Below are positions 52,839 to 64,000 of a stretch of 64,000 bases of DNA, in pieces. Source of the DNA: Flexivirga meconopsidis. GTDB lineage: Bacteria; Actinomycetota; Actinomycetes; Actinomycetales; Dermatophilaceae. The notes under the pieces are model-generated. The model saw only the letters and a program-made list of their open reading frames with translations, searched no databases and was not told where the DNA came from. A program made the position numbers and the translations under genes. Each line of letters begins with the position of its first letter. Within the stretch, counting starts at the first letter, position 1. The DNA is taken from assembly GCF_026162425.1 (NCBI RefSeq), contig NZ_JAOBQJ010000003.1:310001-374000 (forward strand). Direction: 5' to 3'.

Positions 52839-52925
52839 GAGCGGTCACCTTACGCCGGTGTCATCGCGAACACGGTGAGCGCCGTCCCGTGCACGCGCGC
52901 ATCGTCATACGACAAGATGAAGCGC

Positions 52926-53630
52926 ATGAACCGTGCCAGCCTCGACAAGCAGCCCGCCGATGTCGCCCGGATGTTCGACGACGTCGCCGAGCGATACGAC
53001 GTCACCAACGACGTGCTGTCGATGGGTCAGGACCGGCGTTGGCGCAAGCAGGTGGTCGAGGCCATCGCGCCGAAACCGGGTGACCTGATCCTCGACATCG
53101 CCGCCGGCACCGGCACCAGCAGCGAGCCGTTCGACGCGATGGGTGCGCACGTGGTGCCGGCCGACTTCTCGCTCGGGATGCTCCGCAAGGGCAAGCGGCG
53201 TCGCCCCGACCTGGCGTTCACTGCGGCCGACGCGACTCAATTGCCTTTCGACGACGGCGTTTTCGACACCGTGACGATGTCCTTCGGGCTGCGCAACGTG
53301 CAGGCCACCGACGAGGCGCTGCGGGAGTTCCGCCGGGTCACCAAGCCGGGCGGCACGCTGGTCATCTGCGAGTTCTCGACGCCGACCAACGCCGCGTTCC
53401 GCAAGGTCTACAGCGAGTATCTGATGTCCGCCCTGCCCAAGATCGCCCGCCGAGTCGGGTCCAATGCCGAGTCCTACGTCTACCTCGCCGAGTCGATCCA
53501 GGCCTGGCCGGATCAGGCCGGTATGGCGACGCGGCTGCAGGACGCCGGCTGGGGCAAGGTCGAGTGGCGCAACCTCACCGGCGGGATCGTCGCGCTGCAC
53601 CGGGCGACCAAGCCGCGCACGCTCGGCTGA
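52926..53630 (+). CDS. menG: Demethylmenaquinone methyltransferase
   Basis: A 234-residue SAM-dependent enzyme (UbiE/MenG family), the last methylation of menaquinone. [20 protein letters not shown] is the family N terminus, with [34 protein letters not shown] (SAM motif) and [23 protein letters not shown] 52926 matches the N terminus of mycobacterial homologues (MSRAALDK); ATG 52917 would add three residues. A 51-bp repeat array begins 18 bp after its stop. Confidence 0.95.
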   Translation: MNRASLDKQPADVARMFDDVAERYDVTNDVLSMGQDRRWRKQVVEAIAPKPGDLILDIAAGTGTSSEPFDAMGAHVVPADFSLGMLRKGKRRRPDLAFTAADATQLPFDDGVFDTVTMSFGLRNVQATDEALREFRRVTKPGGTLVICEFSTPTNAAFRKVYSEYLMSALPKIARRVGSNAESYVYLAESIQAWPDQAGMATRLQDAGWGKVEWRNLTGGIVALHRATKPRTLG

Positions 53631-53647
53631 CTGCTGCTGCGTTGGGC

Positions 53648-53783
53648 GTGCATAACTCGAAACGGTTGCGGGTTGTGCGCGTCCCGCGGCGTTGGGGCGT
53701 GCATAACTCGAAACGGTTGCGGCATACGCGCGTCGTGCGGCGTTGGGGCGTGCATAACTCGAAACGGTTTCAGGTTGTGCGCG
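53648..53783 (+). repeat. 51-bp tandem repeat array B, three copies
   Basis: Units start at 53648, 53699 and 53750. The core GTGCATAACTCGAAACGG is identical in all three; the following TTGCGGGTTGTGCGCG varies. Spacers are TCCCGCGGCGTTGGGGC and a close relative. The array lies directly upstream of, and in the same orientation as, the DUF559-type gene at 53870. The core ends GTGCATAA and TTGTGCGC can pair with two G-U pairs. Confidence 0.93.
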
Positions 53784-53869
53784 GCGCGAAGGCTGCGGTT
53801 GCGGTGCACGCGCTCTGCGCCTGTGGATAACGAAAGCGGCGTTCGGCACAACCCTGCGACGGTTGCGGA

Positions 53870-54787
53870 ATGTCCGCAATCCCATCGCCGGCGGTGCGCA
53901 AGCTCGGTGTGATCTTCACGACCGCGCAAGCGCTGCGGGCCGGCATCAGTCGTCGCCAGTTGGCCGGAGCCGGCTACCGTCAACTCATCCGCGGCAGCTA
54001 TTGGAAGGTCGGTTCGGCTCCGTCGCTCGTGCAGCAGGTGCGCTACTTGCTCGGTGCGTTGCCCGCCGCGCGTTTCGCGTCACACCACACCGCCGCCACC
54101 CTGTGGGGTGCAGTAGCGCCAATGACGTCCGACATTCACCTCGGCACTCGAAAGCGCAGGCAGTCGCCGCACCGCGGGGTGCGGTTGCACTTTTTCACCC
54201 ATCCTCCGGAAGTGTTGACTGTCAACGGAATTGCGCTGACCAGCCCCCGACAGACGTTCCTTGATCTTGCCGCTCACCTTGAGCTCGTGGACCTGCTGGT
54301 CCTTGGCGACTCCCTCGTGCGCCGCGCGCGGATGGTGCCGGCCGAGCTCGCCGAGTTCTTGGCCGACAAGCACACTGCGGGTGCGGGCAAGGCTCGCGAG
54401 GTCGCGGCACTGGTGCGCTGCACGGTCGATTCGGCCAACGAGTCTCGTCTCCGGTTGCTGATGGTGAGTGCCGGCCTTCCGGAGCCGGTGGTCAATCACG
54501 TCGTCCGCATCGGCGGTCGGCGCCGCAAGCTCGACATGAGTTATCCGAAGCTGATGCTCGCGTTCGAGTTCGACGGCCGCCACCACATCGAGCGCGAGCG
54601 GCAGTGGGAAGCCGACATCCTCCGGCGCGAGGAGGTCGAGGCCATCGGCTGGCGCTTCATCATCATCACCTCCACCGCGATGTATGCCGAGCCGCTCGCC
54701 GTCCTGAAGCGCATCGTCGATGCCGTCCAGCTCGCGTCCGGCGTACGTTTGCGCATCAGCGACGGCTGGCGGCGCCATTTCGGCTGA
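53870..54787 (+). CDS. AbiEi-like winged-helix / DUF559 endonuclease-like protein, flanked by repeats
   Basis: A 305-residue protein. The N terminus is an AbiEi-type winged helix (GVIFTTAQALRAGISRRQLA, then RFASHHTAATLWGAV). The C-terminal DUF559 domain (about 200-300) resembles Vsr/MutH-type PD-(D/E)XK nucleases, with candidate ligands D222, E233 and D235 (KLDMSYPKLMLAFEFDGRHH) and WRFIIIT. No AbiEii toxin gene is next to it. It sits between arrays B and C, inside a region where menG, the reductase and nuo are expected together. Its start codon lies in a degenerate copy of the 51-bp repeat core. No ribosome-binding site is seen. Confidence 0.78.
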   Translation: MSAIPSPAVRKLGVIFTTAQALRAGISRRQLAGAGYRQLIRGSYWKVGSAPSLVQQVRYLLGALPAARFASHHTAATLWGAVAPMTSDIHLGTRKRRQSPHRGVRLHFFTHPPEVLTVNGIALTSPRQTFLDLAAHLELVDLLVLGDSLVRRARMVPAELAEFLADKHTAGAGKAREVAALVRCTVDSANESRLRLLMVSAGLPEPVVNHVVRIGGRRRKLDMSYPKLMLAFEFDGRHHIERERQWEADILRREEVEAIGWRFIIITSTAMYAEPLAVLKRIVDAVQLASGVRLRISDGWRRHFG

Positions 54788-54808
54788 GCGCTGGGCGGGG
54801 CTGGGGGC

Positions 54809-55098
54809 GTGCGTGAGTCGAAACGGTTGCGCCTTGTGCGCGCTGGCGGTCCTGGGGGCGTGCATAACTCGAAACGGTTGCGGGTTGTGCGCGCTGACGG
54901 TGGCTGGGGGCGTGCATAACTCGAAACGGTTGCGCCTTGTGCGCGCTGGCGACGCTGGGGGCGTGCATAACTCGAAACGGTTGCGCCTTGTGCGCGTTGG
55001 CGGTCCAGGGGGCGTGCATAACTCGAAACGGTTGCGCCTTGTGCGCGTTGGCGGTCCAGGGGGCGCGCATAAGTCGAAACGGTTGCGCCTTGTGCGCG
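54809..55098 (+). repeat. 51-bp tandem repeat array C, six copies
   Basis: Units start at 54809, 54860, 54912, 54963, 55014 and 55065 (51, 52, 51, 51, 51 bp). The core is GTGCATAACTCGAAACGG followed by TTGCGCCTTGTGCGCG; spacers are near CTGGCGGTCCTGGGGGC. First and last units are degenerate at CATAAC (CGTGAG and CATAAG), as in array A. The single 52-bp step breaks any reading frame. Confidence 0.95.
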
Positions 55099-55123
55099 CG
55101 GCACACCCCGCCCAGACGCGCAG

Positions 55124-55137
55124 TTAGGCTCGCCTAA
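55124..55137. promoter_or_regulatory. DtxR/IdeR-like iron box before the reductase-nuo operon
   Basis: TTAGGCTCGCCTAA is a near-perfect palindrome and matches 12 of the first 14 positions of the DtxR/IdeR consensus (TTAGGTTAGCCTAA...). The second half of the 19-bp consensus is poorly matched. It lies about 25 bp upstream of TACAGT, near the -35 position. Confidence 0.5.
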
Positions 55138-55212
55138 GTAGGTCCGGATCGGCGGCTGGGAATACAGTGCATGGGTTAGTGAACGTCTTCACAAGGTAGA
55201 AAGATTCACCCC

Positions 55213-56526
55213 GTGAGCCTCCCCGGCGTTACCCCTGCCCCGGACGAGAGCGCCGACGTCATCGTCGTCGGCGCCGGCCCCGGTGGATCCGCAACCGCCG
55301 CCTACCTCGCGATGGCCGGCCTCGACGTGCTGTTGCTGGAGAAGACGCACTTCCCCCGCGAGAAGGTGTGCGGCGACGGCCTCACCCCGCGCGCGGTGCG
55401 CGAGCTGATCACCCTCGGCATCCCGACGCCGGAGGACGACGGCTGGATCAAGAACAAGGGCCTGCGCATCATCGGCGGCGGCATGCGGCTGCAGCTGGAC
55501 TGGCCCGACGTGGCGAGCTTCCCGCCATACGGCCTGGTGCGCACCCGGCAGGACTTCGACGACATCCTCGCCAAGCACGCGGTCAAGCACGGCGCGCGGC
55601 TGCGCGAGGGCGTCAACGTGGGCGGTGCGATCCGCGACGACAAGACCGGCGCGATCGTCGGTGTCGAGGCCAAGGAGATGGGGCAGAACGACCGCCCGAC
55701 CGGCCGCAAGCTGACCTTCCGTGCGCCGCTGGTGGTCGCCGCCGACGGCAACTCCTCGCGCCTGTCGCTGGCGATGGGCCGGGACAAGCGCGACGACCGC
55801 CCGATGGGTGTCGCGGTCCGTGCCTACTACACAAGCCCGCGCACCGACGACGACTACCTCGAGTCGTGGCTGGAGTTGTGGAGCAAGGACAAGCAGGGCA
55901 AGAAGGTGCTGCTGCCCGGCTACGGCTGGATCTTCGGCGTCGGTGACGGCACCAGCAACCTGGGCCTGGGAATCCTCAACACTTCCAGTGCTTTCGGCAA
56001 GACCGACTACAAGGACGTCATGCGTCAGTGGGTCGCGACCATGCCGGAGGAGTGGACCTTCAACGACGAGACCATCACCGGCCCGATCCGCGGTGCGGCG
56101 CTGCCGATGGGCTTCAACCGCCAGCCGCACTACGCCGACGGCCTGCTGCTCGTCGGTGACGCCGGCGGCATGGTCAACCCGTTCAACGGCGAAGGCATCG
56201 CCTACGCGATGGAGTCCGGCCGCCTGGCCGCCGAGGTCATCGCGCAGGCGTTCGGCCGCACCGACGACGCCGGTCGCGAGCGGGTGCTGCAGTCCTACCC
56301 GACGGTGATGAAGGACGCCCTGGGCGGCTACTTCACCGTCGGCCGGTTGTTCGCGCAGCTGATCGGTCACCCTGAAGTCATGAAGTTCGCGGTGCGCTAC
56401 GGGTTGCCGCGTAAGACGATGATGCGGATGCTGCTGAAGGTGATGGCCAACCTCGGCGACGAGCACGGCGGCAAACTCGACGACCGGGTGATGTCCGTGC
56501 TGAGCCGGATCGTGCCGGCGGCATGA
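55213..56526 (+). CDS. Geranylgeranyl reductase-family FAD enzyme (menaquinone reductase-like)
   Basis: A 437-residue flavoprotein with VIVVGAGPGGSATAAYLAMAG (FAD), KVCGDGLTPRAVRELI, the CGDG motif of the family, and LLLVGDAGGMVNPFNGEGI. In mycobacteria such an enzyme (MenJ) saturates one isoprene unit of menaquinone. It heads the nuo operon, as in many actinobacteria, so the same substrate is likely. GTG 55213 opens the conserved part. Confidence 0.9.
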   Translation: MSLPGVTPAPDESADVIVVGAGPGGSATAAYLAMAGLDVLLLEKTHFPREKVCGDGLTPRAVRELITLGIPTPEDDGWIKNKGLRIIGGGMRLQLDWPDVASFPPYGLVRTRQDFDDILAKHAVKHGARLREGVNVGGAIRDDKTGAIVGVEAKEMGQNDRPTGRKLTFRAPLVVAADGNSSRLSLAMGRDKRDDRPMGVAVRAYYTSPRTDDDYLESWLELWSKDKQGKKVLLPGYGWIFGVGDGTSNLGLGILNTSSAFGKTDYKDVMRQWVATMPEEWTFNDETITGPIRGAALPMGFNRQPHYADGLLLVGDAGGMVNPFNGEGIAYAMESGRLAAEVIAQAFGRTDDAGRERVLQSYPTVMKDALGGYFTVGRLFAQLIGHPEVMKFAVRYGLPRKTMMRMLLKVMANLGDEHGGKLDDRVMSVLSRIVPAA

Positions 56527-56567
56527 GCAACACCGTGAGCAAAGACGCTCGGAAGGAGTCATAGGCG

Positions 56568-56933
56568 ATGGACTATTCCTACGCACCGCTGCTGTTCTTC
56601 GCAGGCATCGGCGCGGCGTTCGCCATCTTCTCGGTGGTGGGCGCCGGATCCCTCGCGGGACCCAAGCGCTACAACCGGGCCAAGGTCGACGCCTACGAGT
56701 GCGGCATCCAGCCCAGCCCGCAGCCCGAGGGCGGCGGCCGCGTGCCGATCAAGTACTACCTGACGGCGATGCTGTTCATCATCTTCGACATCGAGTCGGT
56801 GTTCCTCTACCCGTTCGCGGTGTCCTTCGACCGTCTCGGCCTGTTCGCGCTGATCGAGATGGTGATCTTCGTGCTGACCGTCTTCGTCGCCTACGCATTC
56901 GTATGGCGCCGCGGCGGCCTCGAGTGGGATTGA
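56568..56933 (+). CDS. nuoA: NADH-quinone oxidoreductase subunit A
   Basis: A 121-residue membrane subunit with three helices. KVDAYECGIQP carries the conserved Cys of the loop near the quinone site, and AMLFIIFDIESVFLYPFAV is the conserved second helix with Asp/Glu. GGAAGGAG precedes ATG 56568. It begins the NDH-1 subunits of the operon, 41 bp after the reductase. Confidence 0.96.
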   Translation: MDYSYAPLLFFAGIGAAFAIFSVVGAGSLAGPKRYNRAKVDAYECGIQPSPQPEGGGRVPIKYYLTAMLFIIFDIESVFLYPFAVSFDRLGLFALIEMVIFVLTVFVAYAFVWRRGGLEWD

Positions 56934-56945
56934 GGTAACCGGTAA

Positions 56946-57500
56946 ATGGGTATCGAGGAGAAACTCCCCGCAGGCTTCCTGCTGACCACCGTCGAGCAGG
57001 TCGCCGGCTACATGCGCAAGAGCTCGGTCTGGCCCGCGACCTTCGGTCTGGCCTGCTGCGCCATCGAGATGATGGCCGTCGGCACCCCCGACTACGACAT
57101 CGCGCGCTTCGGCATGGAGCGCTTCAGCGCCACCCCGCGCCAGGCCGACCTGATGATCGTCGCCGGCCGGGTCAGCCAGAAGATGGCCCCCGTCGTCCGT
57201 CAGGTCTACGACCAGATGCCCGAGCCCAAGTGGGTCATCTCGATGGGTGTCTGCGCCAGCTCCGGCGGCATGTTCAACAACTACGCGATCGTGCAGGGCG
57301 TCGACCACGTCATACCGGTCGACATCTACCTGCCCGGCTGTCCGCCCCGCCCGGAGATGCTGCTCAACGCGATCCTCGAGCTGCACAAGCAGATCCAGGG
57401 CGGCAAGCTCGGCGTCAACCGGGTCGAGGCGGCCCGCGCGGCCGAAGAGGCCGCGATGGCCGCAACTCCGACGCACCAGATGAAGGGGTTGTTGGCCTGA
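56946..57500 (+). CDS. nuoB: NADH-quinone oxidoreductase subunit B
   Basis: A 184-residue peripheral-arm subunit that holds cluster N2, the last iron-sulfur cluster before menaquinone. Ligands are C37 and C38 ([12 protein letters not shown]), C103 ([10 protein letters not shown]) and C132 ([10 protein letters not shown]). The C-terminal 30 residues are the usual actinobacterial Ala/Glu extension. Stop and the nuoC start overlap in TGATG. Confidence 0.97.
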   Translation: MGIEEKLPAGFLLTTVEQVAGYMRKSSVWPATFGLACCAIEMMAVGTPDYDIARFGMERFSATPRQADLMIVAGRVSQKMAPVVRQVYDQMPEPKWVISMGVCASSGGMFNNYAIVQGVDHVIPVDIYLPGCPPRPEMLLNAILELHKQIQGGKLGVNRVEAARAAEEAAMAATPTHQMKGLLA

Positions 57501-58260
57501 TGAGCGACGACAGCAACCAGCCCGACCAGCCCACAGCGGAGGCGACCACCACCGACGCCGTCGGCGCCGGCGAACTCGCCCGCCAGGCCGAGCCGGGCGC
57601 ACCGGTGCGCGTCGCCGAGCGCCGCGGCATGTTCGGCTCCTCGCTCGGCAACGACACCAGCGGGTATGGCGGGCTCGACCGCACCGTCTACTTCCCGGGT
57701 GCGGCCGCTCGTCCCTACGGCGGCTACTTCGACCAGGTCGCCGACTCGCTCGAGAGCGCGCTGCAGACCCGCGGAGGCGACTACGCCAAGGCCGTGCAGT
57801 ACGTCACGGTCGATCGCGGTGAGCTGACCTTCTTCGTCGCCCGCGAGCACCTGCCGGCGGTCGCCCAGGCGTTGCGCGACGAGCCGTCGCTGCGCTTCGA
57901 GACCTGCATGGGCGTCTCCGGCGTGCACTACCCGGAGGAGACCGGCCGCGAGCTTCACGCGGTCTACCACTTCCACTCGATCACCAACGGCAGCAGGCGA
58001 ATTCGCGTCGAGGTCGCCGTGCCCGAAAACGACGCGCACATTCCGACGATCGTCCCGACATACCCCGGTGCCGACTGGCACGAGCGGGAGACGTGGGACA
58101 TGTTCGGGATCGAGTTCGACGGCCACCCGTCGTTGACCCGCATCCTCATGCCGGACGACTGGCCCGGCCACCCGCAGCGCAAGGACTACCCGCTCGGCGG
58201 CATCCCGGTGGAGTACAAGGGCGCCACCGTGCCCCCCGCGGACGACCGGAGGTCTTACAA

Positions 58261-58264
<4 letters not shown>
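57500..58264 (+). CDS. nuoC: NADH-quinone oxidoreductase subunit C
   Basis: A 254-residue subunit of the peripheral arm. After a variable N terminus of about 70 residues comes the 30-kDa subunit domain; [20 protein letters not shown] and [18 protein letters not shown] (the family signature), then [23 protein letters not shown] 57500 overlaps the nuoB stop, and its own stop overlaps the nuoD GTG. Confidence 0.96.
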
Positions 58265-59612
<1,348 letters not shown>

Positions 59613-59616
<4 letters not shown>

Positions 59617-60536
59617 CGGACACCAATTATCACCGCACCGACGCGCTCACCGACGCCGACGTGCGCGGCGCGATGGAGCCGACCGGCCCGGAGGACCACG
59701 TCGAGCGCGACCTCGACCCGGCGTTCCACGAGCTGACCCCGCTGCAGCCGAGCAGCGAGCCCTACACCGAGCAGCAGCTCGCGCAGCTCAACGCCGACTC
59801 CGACGCGATCATCGCCCGCTACCCGGTGAAGCGCTCGGCGCTGCTGCCGATGCTGCACCTGGTGCAGAGCATCGACGGCTACGTCACCGGCCGCGGCGTC
59901 ACCTTCTGCGCCGAGAAGCTCGACCTCACCGACGCCGACGTGGCCGGGGTGGCGACCTTCTACACCCAGTACAAGCGTCACCCCAACGGCGAATACACCG
60001 TCGGTGTCTGCACCAACACGCTCTGCGCGATCATGGGCGGCGACCTGATCTTCGACGCGGTCTCGGAGCACCTGGGCATCGGGCACGACGAGACCACCGA
60101 GGACGGCAAGGTCACCCTCGAGCGCGTCGAGTGCAACGCCGCCTGCGACTACGCCCCGGTGGTCATGGCCAACTGGGAGTTCGTCGACAACCAGACGCCG
60201 GAGTCGGCGATCCGGCTGGTCGACGACCTGCGCGCCGGCAAGGAGGTCAAGCCGACCCGTGGCCCGAACCGGGTCTGCACCTTCAAGCAGGTGTCCCGCA
60301 CGCTTGCCGGTTTCCCCGACGGGCTTGCCGACGAGGGCGTCGGTGCGGGCGGCCCGAGCCTGGAAGGGCTGAAGCTGGCCAAGGAGAAGGGCTGGCACGC
60401 CCCCGGTTCGGCCGGCGAGGTCAGCGAGCAGGACCAGGCGCAAGCATCCGGCGCGGGCGCGAATCCGCAGCCGGGAGAAGAGTTTTCCAGCGCTGACAGC
60501 GACGGCTCCGTGCCGCCCGCGAAGGAAGCCGAGTAA
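59613..60536 (+). CDS. nuoE: NADH-quinone oxidoreductase subunit E
   Basis: A 307-residue thioredoxin-like [2Fe-2S] subunit of the NADH-dehydrogenase module. Ligands C133 and C138 (VGVCTNTLC), C174 and C178 (VECNAACDY). It is longer than usual (about 240) because of an N-terminal 45-residue and a C-terminal, Gly/Ser/Glu-rich 70-residue extension. ATGA overlap with nuoD. Confidence 0.96.
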
Positions 60537-60542
60537 CCCGAC

Positions 60543-61864
<1,322 letters not shown>

Positions 61865-61868
<4 letters not shown>

Positions 61869-64000
61869 CGACAGTCACTCAGGCTTCAGCCGGCGGCGAC
61901 ACCCCGCCGCCCCCGCCCGAGCAGGTCAGCCTGACCGTCGACGGCGTGCAGGTGAGCGTGCCCAAGGGCACCCTGGTGATCCGCGCTGCCGAAGAAGTCG
62001 GCGTGCAGATCCCGCGGTTCTGTGACCACCCGCTGCTCGACCCGATCGGCGCCTGCCGCCAGTGCCTGGTCGACATCGCCACGCCCGGCCCGGACGGTTC
62101 GATGCGACCGATGCCCAAGCCGCAGGCGTCGTGCACCATCGAGGCCACCGAGGGCATGCAGGTGCAGACCCAGGCCACCTCGAAGGTCGCCGACAAGGCG
62201 CAGCAGGGCGTCATGGAGCTGCTGCTGATCAACCACCCGCTGGACTGCCCGGTGTGCGACAAGGGCGGTGAGTGCCCGCTGCAGAACCAGGCGATGAGCA
62301 ACGGCCGCCCGATGACCCGCTTCGACGACGTCAAGCGGACCTACCCCAAGCCGATCAACATCTCCAGCCAGGTGCTGCTGGACCGCGAACGCTGCGTCCT
62401 GTGCGCCCGCTGCACCCGCTTCTCCGAGCAGATCGCCGGCGACCCGTTCATCGCGCTGATCGAGCGCGGTGCGCTGCAGCAGGTCGGCATCTACGAGGAG
62501 CAACCCTTCAAGTCCTACTTCTCCGGCAACACCGTGCAGATCTGCCCGGTGGGTGCGCTGACCGGCGCGGCATACCGCTTCCGGTCCCGGCCGTTCGACC
62601 TGGTGTCGACGCCGTCGGTGTGCGAGCACTGCGCCAGCGGCTGCTCGCTGCGCACCGACCACCGCCGCGGTCAGGTGCTGCGCCGGATGGCGCTGGACAC
62701 CCCCGAGGTCAACGAGGAGTGGAACTGCGACAAGGGTCGCTGGGCGTTCAAGTACGCCACCGTCGACCGGCTCGAGACGCCGCTGGTGCGCGGTGCGGAC
62801 GGCACCCTGCAGGTCGCCGGCTGGCCCGAGGCACTCGCCGCGGCCGCCGCCGGCCTCGCCGCCGCCAAGGCGCGCGGCGGTGTCGGGGTGCTCACCGGTG
62901 GCCGGATCAGCGTCGAAGACGCCTACGCCTACAGCAAATTCACCCGTCTGGTGCTCGGCACCAACGACATCGACTTCCGGGCCCGGCCGCAGTCGGCCGA
63001 GGAGGCCGACTTCCTGGCGCACCACGTGGTCGCGACCGGCCCCGGCGACGGCAACGGCGAGACGGACGCGGTGACCTTCGGTGACCTGGAGAAGGCACCG
63101 TCGGTGCTGCTCGTCGGCATCGAGCCCGAGGAGGAGTCGCCGATCATCTTCCTGCGGCTGCGCAAGGGCTTCCGCAAGAACAAGACCAAGGTGCTTGCGG
63201 TCGCACCGTTCGTGACCCGCGGGCTGGCCAAGGTCGGCGGCACTCTGCTCGCGGCGGCCCCCGGCACCGAGGCCGAGGTGCTCGACGCGATCGCTCTCGG
63301 CAGCGGCGATCTGGCCGAGGCCGGGCAGGCGCTCGGCTCGGACAGCATCATCGTGGTCGGCGAGCGGATGGCGACCGTCCCCGGCGCGCTGTCGTCGGTG
63401 CTCGCCCTGGCCCAGGCCAAGGGTGCCCGCGTGGTGTGGGTGCCGCGGCGCGCCGGTGAGCGCGGCGCGCTCGAGACCGGCGCGATCGGCAACCTGCTGC
63501 CCGGTGGCCGCCCGGTCACCGACGCCACCGCCCGGGCCCAGGTCGGCACCGTCTGGGGCGAGGCCGACCTGCCTGCGCAGCCGGGTCGCGGCACCGACGC
63601 GATCCTGGCCGCCGCCGCGGCCGGGGAGCTCGACGGTCTGCTGGTCGGCGGCGTGGACATCCACGACCTGCTCGACCAGCCCGCGGCGATCAAGGCGCTG
63701 GAGCAGACCTTCGTGGTCTCGCTCGAGCAGCGCAAGGGCACCGTCCCGGCATACGCCGATGTGGTGCTGCCGGTCGCGGCGCAGCAGGAGAAGTCCGGGT
63801 CCTACGTCAACTTCGAGGGACGCGTGCGGCCCTTCGAGCGGGCGATCGAGAGCACCGACATCTCCGACTTCCGGGCGCTCGACCTGCTCGCCGGCGAGAT
63901 GGGGGAGTTCCTCGGCACCCGCACCGTCGACGAGATCCGCGGCCAGATGGGCGAACTCGGTCCCTGGACCGGTGCGCGTCCGGCCCGGCCGCGGGTGAAG
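61865..64000 (+). CDS. nuoG: NADH-quinone oxidoreductase subunit G, partial at right edge
   Basis: 712 codons are present; the stop lies beyond the window. [2Fe-2S] ligands are C53, C64, C67 and C90. The His-Cys3 cluster is H124, C128, C131 and C137 ([14 protein letters not shown]). A [4Fe-4S] uses C177, C180, C183 and C227. A further set C253, C256, C260 and a Cys near 287 (CEHCASGC...WNCDKGRW) would bind the extra N7-type cluster found in some bacteria. The molybdopterin-like domain follows from about 300. ATGA overlap with nuoF. Confidence 0.96.

Larger units (their letters stand above)
54788..55212. other. 425-bp intergenic region: repeat array, DtxR-like box, promoter
   Basis: Holds six units of the 51-bp repeat (54809-55098), the palindrome TTAGGCTCGCCTAA (55124-55137) and a candidate -10 TACAGT (55163-55168) for the reductase-nuo operon. 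I see no gene in it. Confidence 0.75.

Noticed and set aside
53648-55098. The regularly spaced repeats as a CRISPR array
   Set aside because: Spacers are only about 17 bp and nearly identical within an array, the repeat unit varies at its ends, and no cas gene is present.

Overview
This is a 64 kb chromosomal window from a high-GC actinobacterium (my estimate is about 70 % GC). The gene content points to Actinomycetota: a DUF3073 protein, Rv1155-like and luciferase-like (possibly F420-dependent) enzymes, a menaquinone/NDH-1 cluster, Nei2-type glycosylase, a mycobacterial-size PanD, and many apparently leaderless genes with a TANNNT -10 element 6-8 nt before the start codon. The base composition and gene order fit Micrococcales, perhaps Dermacoccaceae or Intrasporangiaceae, but no rRNA is present to settle this. 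I see no prophage, insertion sequence or CRISPR array.

Layout. 1-5.1 kb: a stand-alone AbiEi/DUF559 nuclease-like gene with its own short repeats, a zinc-type cation exporter diverging from an ArsR regulator, chorismate mutase and a HelD-like ATPase. 5.2-14.5 kb: LuxR-type regulator, purD, CsbD, purC, an MFS transporter and a single-chain purL. 14.5-17.7 kb: PPOX enzyme, ArsR regulator/S41 protease pair, Nei, panD. 17.7-23 kb: a NitT/TauT-type ABC transporter diverging from a CitA/CitB-like two-component system. 23-28.5 kb: spermidine-synthase-like protein, sterol-carrier family protein, luciferase-like oxidoreductase, YngK-like glycosidase, and a membrane-anchored protein with ten DDWD repeats that is bracketed by two tandem-repeat arrays. 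28.8-32 kb: small membrane protein, purF, purM, DUF3073. 32-38 kb: CopC-like protein, DUF2630, GMC oxidoreductase, DUF4352 protein, DesK/NarL-type two-component system. 38.1-38.4 kb: tRNA-Glu, tRNA-Asp, tRNA-Phe. 38.5-46.5 kb: PHP protein, OafA-type acyltransferase, threonine dehydratase, MFS transporter, deacetylase-like lipoprotein. 46.5-51.1 kb: glpD, TetR, an alkyl-DHAP-synthase-like flavoprotein and a diacylglycerol kinase, in the same order as Mycobacterium tuberculosis Rv2249c-Rv2252. 51.2-64 kb: menaquinone and respiration genes (isochorismate synthase, MenG, geranylgeranyl reductase, nuoA-G), interrupted by a second AbiEi/DUF559 gene sitting between two arrays of 51-bp repeats.

How the parts work together. 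Five purine-synthesis genes (purD, purC, purL, purF, purM) are scattered among unrelated genes. The right end is a respiratory module: MenF and MenG make menaquinone, the reductase saturates its tail, and NDH-1 reduces it; a DtxR/IdeR-like box lies before the reductase-nuo operon.

Two signals are not explained by ordinary annotation. First, the octamer GTATGNCG (reverse complement CGNCATAC) occurs about 100 times by my hand count, roughly fifteen times more than base composition predicts. It lies on both strands and mostly inside genes, and one inverted pair forms a hairpin terminator. It behaves like a DNA-uptake-type or other genome-wide recognition word. Second, both AbiEi/DUF559 genes are flanked by their own repeat families, and the 51-bp family resembles the start-codon region of the gene it surrounds.
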